64,000 nt of DNA from NCBI RefSeq assembly GCF_008710095.1, contig NZ_VYKJ01000010.1, forward strand, positions 62,001 to 126,000. Reading direction: 5' to 3'. Under the pieces are notes generated by a model. It was not told the origin of the DNA, did no database searches, and saw only the letters and a list, made by a program, of their open reading frames with translations. Position 1 is the first letter of the stretch. Every line of letters begins with the position of its first letter. Positions 58,549 to 64,000 of the stretch are shown in pieces. This DNA is from Affinibrenneria salicis (GTDB taxonomy: Bacteria > Pseudomonadota > Gammaproteobacteria > Enterobacterales > Enterobacteriaceae). Made by a program: the position numbers and the translations under genes.

Positions 58549-58590
58549 GTCGCCTGATCGGGGCGCGGTGATACGCCCGTTGGTTAACTT

Positions 58591-58665
58591 AATATACCCT
58601 GATTAACTCAAGTCGCAGGACAAAACCTGCCGCCTGAACAGCGAGCCTGAAGTATGACGAGTATC
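58591..58665. repeat. dispersed repeat element, short copy (family 3)
   Basis: Only the two ends of the family-3 element: AATATACCCTGATTAACTCA with AGTCGCAGG, then CCTGAAGTATGACGAGTAT. About 75 bp in all. Confidence 0.55.
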
Positions 58666-58721
58666 GACCAGACATGACGATGGCGGCTATGGCGCAATAC
58701 CACGTAAAGGGATCTGTTTTA

Positions 58722-60569
58722 ATGCAAAATATAATCCGGGCAATCCTGCTCTGTACACTGCTCAATACCGCCTGGGCCGAAACCCGTAACCTGACGGAAG
58801 ACTGGACCTTCGCCGAAACAGGCCAGCAGACGGAATATATACTGGACTGGCCGCTGAAGCAGACCAGCAAAGGCTGGGAATTCACCATCCGCTATCCCAA
58901 TGGCTCGCCGGTCATACAGAGCACGCTCATCGATATCAAAGCCGACCCGCTGTTCACGCAAAAAAATTATACTGGCGAATATCGCACTTATTATTCGAAC
59001 GGCAAGCTCTCTCGCCAGGGAACAAGGAATGCGAATGGTAATCCAACCGGCAGTGAAACCGAATATCGTGAAGACGGCACGCCCAAAAAAGTCATACGCT
59101 ATCTGCCCAGCACGGCTTACGTTAATGAAAAAGAATACTATCCCAATGGCCAACTGGAATATGAGGGGATCGATTTTGACGGCGAGGGCTTCAATGAGTA
59201 CAAGCATTACACCCGCGACGGCAAGCTGGAAAGAAAACAGTTCACCCGGGTCGAGAACGGCCTCAGCAAAGATATAATCGAAAATTATGATGACAACGGC
59301 AATATAAAATCCTGGACGGAAGAGTACGGCGACGCGCCTCATCTGGAAATTACCTACGATGCGCAAAAAAACGTGCTGAAAAAAACGGTTACGGGGTCAG
59401 ATCGATATAAATCAGAACAGTTTTCCCCTCAGGGAGAACTGCTTGATCTTACTCAGTATGCGACCGGCAACGGGCGATTTGATAAAGACGGCGAACAGAT
59501 ACAGACAACAGACGACGGTGAAAAAACATACTCGTTTTACCGCAATGACCAGCAGGAAGGCGAGTACAAAAAGATAAAGGGCAATAAGGTTATTTATCAC
59601 GGTTATTACCATAACGACAAACCGGTCGGAGAGTGGTTCACTCAGAACAGCCCGGAGGAAAACAGTCTGGAGTTTTACCGCTATGGGCCGAATGAAAAAA
59701 TAGAAAAAATTTATAGCGTCGGGCTGGATTATATCCACTATGACGACCAGGGCATGCCCATCGCGACGCTACCGTTTAAAGCCGGTCCGCGTATTCTGCC
59801 GGCGCCCGGCGCGGTCTGGACATACAGCTCCGACGGCGAGTACACCGCCGATCTGCAATTGCTGTCGGTCAAAAAAAATACGGCGACCTACCGCTTATCC
59901 GATCAAAAAAACGGCGCGGAACAAGAGGTGACGGAGGTCATCGATAACTACAGCACGCAGGAACAACGGGCCGCGGGGAAAAGAGTTCTGAATTTCCCGC
60001 TGACGCCGGGCAAAGAGTGGCGGGACAGCTATCAAAAAACCGTATCGTTTACGCCGGAAAAGGGCGTGAAATGGCAATATGCCTGGCGGGCCCAGTCCAA
60101 CACGCGCGTCGCGGGCGTGGATAAAATCACCGTGGCCGGCGGCACCTTTGATACGCTGGTGATAACGCGCAATACGAGCTGGCAGAAGAGCGACCCGCGG
60201 GTTGAAGGGCCGTCGTCATGGAAACCCAAATGCTATAGCCAGACCTGCTCAATTAAGGGTTATACCCGGGAAGTCATGTGGTATGCCCCCGCCATCGGGC
60301 GCGCGGTGTTAAAAGCCGTGGTGATGGGCGGCCAGCAGAATATTCTGGGTATTGACGCACGCAGCATGCTGAAAAGAAGCGACAGCATAATATCGGAACT
60401 GACCGACTACGCTCCGGCCCCTAAAGCCAACAGCGCGACGGAAGATATGGCGCCCGCTACATACTACGCCCGGACCCCAGCCTCAAGCCAGGCCTTCAGG
60501 AAAGGATTCCCTATGATGGCGAACGACAGCTGGGAATTTTTCATGGGCTATCACGTCGTGATGGAATAA
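58722..60569 (+). CDS. secreted protein with MORN-like repeats
   Basis: 615 residues. The start at 58722 gives a clean signal peptide (QNIIRAILLCTLLNTAWA, cleavage before ETRN); the open frame extends to 58674. The N-terminal half carries repeated G-x-Y-x-x-Y-x-x-N/D-G-K units, for example YTGEYRTYYSNGKLSRQGT, EYYPNGQLEYEG and YKHYTRDGKLERK. These are MORN-like repeats of the kind found in toxin-immunity and envelope proteins. The C-terminal half (from about 370) is a separate beta-rich domain with Cys-rich KCYSQTCSIKGY, resembling lipoprotein-like domains. No partner toxin is adjacent. Function unknown. Confidence 0.75.
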   Translation: MQNIIRAILLCTLLNTAWAETRNLTEDWTFAETGQQTEYILDWPLKQTSKGWEFTIRYPNGSPVIQSTLIDIKADPLFTQKNYTGEYRTYYSNGKLSRQGTRNANGNPTGSETEYREDGTPKKVIRYLPSTAYVNEKEYYPNGQLEYEGIDFDGEGFNEYKHYTRDGKLERKQFTRVENGLSKDIIENYDDNGNIKSWTEEYGDAPHLEITYDAQKNVLKKTVTGSDRYKSEQFSPQGELLDLTQYATGNGRFDKDGEQIQTTDDGEKTYSFYRNDQQEGEYKKIKGNKVIYHGYYHNDKPVGEWFTQNSPEENSLEFYRYGPNEKIEKIYSVGLDYIHYDDQGMPIATLPFKAGPRILPAPGAVWTYSSDGEYTADLQLLSVKKNTATYRLSDQKNGAEQEVTEVIDNYSTQEQRAAGKRVLNFPLTPGKEWRDSYQKTVSFTPEKGVKWQYAWRAQSNTRVAGVDKITVAGGTFDTLVITRNTSWQKSDPRVEGPSSWKPKCYSQTCSIKGYTREVMWYAPAIGRAVLKAVVMGGQQNILGIDARSMLKRSDSIISELTDYAPAPKANSATEDMAPATYYARTPASSQAFRKGFPMMANDSWEFFMGYHVVME

Positions 60570-60958
60570 CCGAGAAGAGGCCGCAACCCACGCTGGCGCG
60601 CGACCGTCAACAAAAGGCGCAAAACGATCGGCGTGGACGGAACGGGCTCAGGCGGCTGGAGCGCATGGGGATCGCCATTTTTCCGATCCCTGTCTCCTGT
60701 ATCCAGCCGGCGTGTCATTATTCGAACCGCTGCCGCACGGCCCTTCAGCAGGCTCTGGAAAAATCAAATCAAAACTTACAATTAGTTACACGCATAAAAT
60801 AGAAGATGATATACATAAAGAATATTATCGCTGCTGAACAAATAACGAGCGACGCCGTTACCCTGTTATTCACCTGCAGGCGCTTTGACTCCGTTATCCG
60901 GCACATGCCGGAATGAGCCCGCTCGCCGCTGTCCGTGTCTTGTAATTTATTGGGTAAA
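60570..60958. other. intergenic region after the MORN-like gene
   Basis: About 390 bp with no gene I can support; the 60750-60840 part is AT-rich and may hold the promoter of the next pair. Confidence 0.4.
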
Positions 60959-61267
60959 ATGAACATGACATATCATCGTTGCCCTAACTGCAGTAAACTG
61001 GTCACGCTTAAAAAATCCTCCTGCCCGCACTGCTCATCCGACTTAAGATATAAACGAACGGATTTTACAAAAGAATGCGTAAAATATATCGTATACACCT
61101 TTCTGGCACTCTCTCTTGTGATGATAAAAGATGACCATCAGTTATTCTCCATCGATACGTTAATTATTATCATTATCTCATTGACTTCTTTGGTTTTTAT
61201 AGCTTTATTGCATTTTAAAGAACAACACCATGACGATAGAAAAGCAGATAGAAAATATACAATATAA
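60959..61267 (+). CDS. small zinc-ribbon membrane protein
   Basis: About 102 residues. An N-terminal zinc ribbon (CPNCSKLVTLKKSSCPHC) has two CxxC knuckles. Two membrane segments follow (VKYIVYTFLALSLVMI, then LIIIIISLTSLVFIALL). GGGTAAA precedes the ATG at 60959; a second ATG six bases on is possible. Its 3' end overlaps the FUSC gene by 38 bp, so the two are likely translated together. It is not recognised as a named family; possibly an accessory subunit or regulator of the neighbour. Confidence 0.7.
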   Translation: MNMTYHRCPNCSKLVTLKKSSCPHCSSDLRYKRTDFTKECVKYIVYTFLALSLVMIKDDHQLFSIDTLIIIIISLTSLVFIALLHFKEQHHDDRKADRKYTI

Positions 61268-62348
61268 GTATTATCGGATTTCGCATGCGGCAAGGCTGAC
61301 ACTGGCGTTTCTTTGTTCTCTGCTGATTTTCTCCAACTTCAACGCCATAGAGGATCTCTCCTGGATCTTCATCACCTTAGTGGTGATTATGGGACCGATG
61401 TCCTATAAGGGAAGCGTCTATCCCAGAGCGATCCAGCGTACTTTGGGAACGCTAATGGGTATTATTTTTGGTATCACTTCTTTTTATGCCGGGAAATTCA
61501 GCCCGTTTCTGGCCGTTTTCCCGATCGCCATGGGCATATTCACCTGCGGCTATCTGACGCTGAGCAAAATCCCTTACGCCGGTATTTTGATCGGCATTAC
61601 AATGTCGGTGATCGTAACGGCATCGGAGGGCAATCTGGACATCGCTCTGTGGCGGATATCCGATGTATTTATCGGCTGCCTGATGGCGGTATTGTTTTCC
61701 AGCATTCTGCCGCATAAGGCGAGCATTCACTGGAATATTGAACTCTTCAAGCTGATATCCAATTTACATCTTCTATACGCCGCCAATCTGTCGCGCAATG
61801 TGTTCACTAAACTGGACCTGCGCCAGCTAAATGCAAAAAATAAAAGAATAGTCGCCAATATTATAAAATTATCCGTCCCCGCTCAGCAGGAAACAAAATT
61901 CATCAAAGGAACCTATGTCAGTATTCAGGAATGTATTCAGGATCTAACCTCCTATCTGGCATTAATTGAAATGGCATACTGGGAATGTGACGTCAGCCAT
62001 AAAATAATTAACCAGTCCTCACTGTCTTCCAAAATAAACAACGCCATTCAGCATCGCTTTATCATGCTGGAATCCTTTATCCGCGATAACACCAAAGATA
62101 TCGACGGCATTAAAAAATTCCACCATCGGGAATTCAAGAAAGAAGTCATGCTTGAGCTGAAAACCATCGCGCGCAGTCAGCCGGACGACGAAGCTCAGCA
62201 GGATCTGGCGATAGAAAATCAGATATATGGCTACTTCTACCTGGGCATGAAAATCATCGATCGCCTGGATACCCTGATTCAGCAGCTGTATACCATGAAG
62301 GACGTGCATGCCAACAAGCATTCCCGCTTCATTCCGCACCGGCGCTAA
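61230..62348 (+). CDS. FUSC-family membrane protein (YeeA-like)
   Basis: 372 residues. Six N-terminal hydrophobic segments carry the FUSC signature (LSWIFITLVVIMGPMSYKGS, YPRAIQRTLGTLMGIIFGIT). A long soluble C-terminal helical part ends with IENQIYGYFYLGMKIIDRLD. This is the layout of E. coli YeeA and relates to the AaeB aromatic-acid exporters. A role in exporting aromatic acids or similar is possible but not shown. It overlaps the zinc-ribbon gene, so the frame is fixed by that coupling; the ribosome binding site is poor. Confidence 0.85.
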   Translation: MTIEKQIENIQYKYYRISHAARLTLAFLCSLLIFSNFNAIEDLSWIFITLVVIMGPMSYKGSVYPRAIQRTLGTLMGIIFGITSFYAGKFSPFLAVFPIAMGIFTCGYLTLSKIPYAGILIGITMSVIVTASEGNLDIALWRISDVFIGCLMAVLFSSILPHKASIHWNIELFKLISNLHLLYAANLSRNVFTKLDLRQLNAKNKRIVANIIKLSVPAQQETKFIKGTYVSIQECIQDLTSYLALIEMAYWECDVSHKIINQSSLSSKINNAIQHRFIMLESFIRDNTKDIDGIKKFHHREFKKEVMLELKTIARSQPDDEAQQDLAIENQIYGYFYLGMKIIDRLDTLIQQLYTMKDVHANKHSRFIPHRR

Positions 62349-62397
62349 ACGCCGGAGGACGGCGGCGCAAGAAGAGTATCGGACGAGCGATGGGCTC

Positions 62398-62550
62398 TGC
62401 CCGTCGCCGAAATAATTCGGGTTGCGAAACACAAGACGATCGGTCCAGACCACGCAATGCGCCGGCCCGAAAGATGCGACTCAGGGATGAGGCCGGTGAA
62501 GGACCGGGCAACCAACGCAACTGCAACTTGAAGTATGGCGGGTATATGAG
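62398..62550. repeat. dispersed repeat element, medium copy (family 3)
   Basis: 153 bp. The left end has CCGAAATAATTCGGGTTGCG and the right end CTGCAACTTGAAGTATGGCG, with GGTATATGAG following. It matches the ends of 58270-58548 and lies between the FUSC gene and fepB. Confidence 0.55.
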
Positions 62551-62621
62551 AGACATTATCATATACTCTGCCGCGCTCTACAGCGCCCCCTTTTGCCCGT
62601 ATCTGGAGGAATCTGACGGTT

Positions 62622-63653
62622 ATGCAAACCCTCGCTCAGGCCGCTACGCCCCGTCTGTACGCCATGTTATTCAGCGCCGTGCTGCTGCTCGTCGCCGGCT
62701 GTGACAATCAACAGGCCGCAGCGCCGGCCTCGCCGCCCGCCGCCTCAACGGTACAGGACGGCTGGCCGCGCACCGTACAGACGCTGAAAGGGCCGCTGAC
62801 GCTACAGCGCGCGCCGCAGCGCATCGTTTCCACCAGCGTGACGCTCAGCGGTACGCTGCTGGCGATCAACGCCCCGCTGATCGCATCCGGCGCCACCAAC
62901 CCCAATATGCAGGTATCCGACGACCAGGGCTTTTTCATCCAGTGGAGCGAGCAAGCCAAAGCGCGCGGCGTAAAACCGTTGTACATCACCGAACCCAACG
63001 CGGAGTCCATCGCCGCCGCCGCCCCGGATCTGATCGTTATCGCCGCCACCGGCGGCGACTCGGCGCTAAAACTGTATGAACAGCTGTCCGCCATCGCGCC
63101 TGCGCTGGTTATCGACTATGGCGATAAGAGCTGGCAGCAACTGGCGCAGCAACTGGGCGCGGCCACCGGACACGAGACCGACGCGCAACAGGTTATCGCA
63201 CGCTTTGAACAGCGGGTGCAGGCGGTGAAACAGGCCATCACCCTGCCGCCGCAGCCGGTTTCCGCGCTGGTGTATTATCAGGACGGGCGCGGCGCCAATA
63301 TCTGGACGCCCGCCTCCGCCCAGGGGCAGTTGCTGGCCGAGCTGGGATTTCAGCTGGCGGCGCTGCCCGACCATATTCCCACCGAAACCAGCCAGGGCAA
63401 GCGCCGGGATATTTTACAGATTTCCGGCGAAAATATGGCGGACGGTCTGAACGGCCAGTCGCTGCTGCTGTTCTCCGCCGACGATCGCACGGTCGACAGC
63501 GTTATCGCCAACCCCTTTCTTAGCCACCTTGCGCCGGTGATGCAGCGCCGAATCTGGGCGATGGGGCCGGACACCTTCCGGCTGGACTACTACAGCGCCG
63601 GCAATATGTTGAATAACATCGAACGTTATTTCCGCCGGCCCGCCGCGAACTGA
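62622..63653 (+). CDS. fepB: ferric-enterobactin-type periplasmic binding protein
   Basis: 343 residues with a lipoprotein signal (LLLVAGC), so it is anchored in the inner membrane facing the periplasm. The mature part matches E. coli FepB strongly: PQRIVSTSVTLSGTLLAINA, PLIASGATNPNMQVSDDQGF, DLIVIAATGGDSALKLYEQL, WTPASAQGQLLAELGFQLA and TFRLDYYSAGNMLNNI. It carries catecholate-siderophore iron from the outer-membrane receptor to the FepCDG transporter, whose genes are not in the window. TCTGGAGGAATCTGACGGTT precedes the ATG. A clear Fur box was not found directly upstream. Confidence 0.93.
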   Translation: MQTLAQAATPRLYAMLFSAVLLLVAGCDNQQAAAPASPPAASTVQDGWPRTVQTLKGPLTLQRAPQRIVSTSVTLSGTLLAINAPLIASGATNPNMQVSDDQGFFIQWSEQAKARGVKPLYITEPNAESIAAAAPDLIVIAATGGDSALKLYEQLSAIAPALVIDYGDKSWQQLAQQLGAATGHETDAQQVIARFEQRVQAVKQAITLPPQPVSALVYYQDGRGANIWTPASAQGQLLAELGFQLAALPDHIPTETSQGKRRDILQISGENMADGLNGQSLLLFSADDRTVDSVIANPFLSHLAPVMQRRIWAMGPDTFRLDYYSAGNMLNNIERYFRRPAAN

Positions 63654-63738
63654 CGTCCGGCCGGCGGAAAATCGCCCGGCTGACGGTTTATGTCAATGTA
63701 TTCGCACAAAAACGCGTGCTACCATAGGCATTGGCAAT

Positions 63739-63757
63739 AGGAATGATAATCATAACC
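63739..63757. promoter_or_regulatory. Fur-box-like site
   Basis: AGGAATGATAATCATAACC agrees with the 19-base Fur consensus at about 14 positions, with a perfect core ATGATAATCAT. It follows fepB and faces the right edge of the window, so it probably serves an iron-uptake gene beyond 64000 or the short degenerate frame after it. Confidence 0.65.
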
Positions 63758-64000
63758 ACACCCGAAATAATTCTGTTTGCGCCATTGCCCTGCCGCTAAT
63801 GGCGCTTGCTGAACAGGCGACCGGAGACACCGGCGCGCCTGCCGGCAATGCAGTGGAGCGAATCCGCCGCCAGACCGGCTAACCAGCCAGGGTAATCCAT
63901 CATTGAGGAGTCGTTGTTGCGGATGTCACTTCATCCAGATCGGACGCAGGGGCGGGTCAGTACGCCGCCTTCAGCCAGCGCTCACCCTTACCGACATTTA
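63758..64000. other. right edge of the window
   Basis: Contains one end of a family-3 repeat (CCGAAATAATTCTGTTTGCG). A short plus frame reads CAIALPLMALAEQATGDTGA and stops at GNAVERIRRQTG. It resembles a signal peptide with a short decayed mature part. No complete gene. Confidence 0.4.

Overview
The window looks like the chromosome of an enterobacterium. The core genes ansP, speC, qorB/hxlR, anmK-murQ, lacZ-lacI and fepB all read as Enterobacterales proteins. High GC in the core and the repeat types point to the Pectobacteriaceae side (Brenneria/Dickeya/Pectobacterium-like). That genus-level guess is an inference only.

Layout. (1) 1-6.25 kb is core: a tandem pair of small DUF2628 membrane proteins, a lipoprotein, the asparagine permease ansP and the biosynthetic ornithine decarboxylase speC. 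(2) A tRNA-Phe gene at 6252-6327, next to speC as in E. coli pheV, is the landing site of an island. The last 16 bases of the tRNA recur exactly at 16651-16666 and bound island 1. Island 1 carries a P4-type integrase, a second tyrosine recombinase with clusters of short inverted repeats, a ChpB/ChpS-type toxin-antitoxin pair, two paralogous XRE regulators with a divergent Ner-like regulator, a low-GC cluster of a 5-methylcytosine methyltransferase facing a DUF262 + HEPN gene pair, and tacA beside a wrecked tacT. (3) A second integrase starts 164 bp after the island-1 right end and is followed by the same kind of module in decayed form. From there to about 34.2 kb the DNA is a mosaic. It holds intact redox, hydrolase, regulator and efflux genes (SDR, two LysR, DLH hydrolase, MFS, CMD-hydrolase fusion, TetR, and an OMF-EmrA-EmrB pump). 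It also holds integrase, helicase, thiolase, aldo/keto reductase and Abi-like fragments, MITE-like elements and two very long perfect hairpins. No second right-hand att copy was found, so the end of island 2 is unresolved.

(4) 34.2-45.4 kb: qorB with its HxlR neighbour, a TetR + DUF6544 pair with a perfect operator palindrome, a quinone reductase/TetR divergent pair, a MurNAc-recycling cluster (RpiR regulator, anmK, murQ, MHS transporter), a broken M20 hydrolase and a LysE exporter. (5) 45.5-51.8 kb: a tightly overlapping five-gene operon (binding protein, fused permease, ATPase, MBL-fold hydrolase, histidine phosphatase) with a divergent DeoR regulator. I read it as uptake and dephosphorylation of a phosphorylated organic compound. 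(6) 52.1-57.05 kb: lacI and lacZ with a recognisable lac operator, promoter and CRP site but no lacY. (7) 57.1-64 kb: an ADP-ribosylglycohydrolase, repeat elements, a secreted protein with MORN-like repeats, a zinc-ribbon membrane protein overlapping a FUSC-family gene, and fepB, followed by a Fur-box-like site.

The best candidate for a little-described system is the island-1 cluster at 12.7-15.6 kb: DNA methyltransferase plus DUF262 plus HEPN, with no ordinary restriction enzyme.
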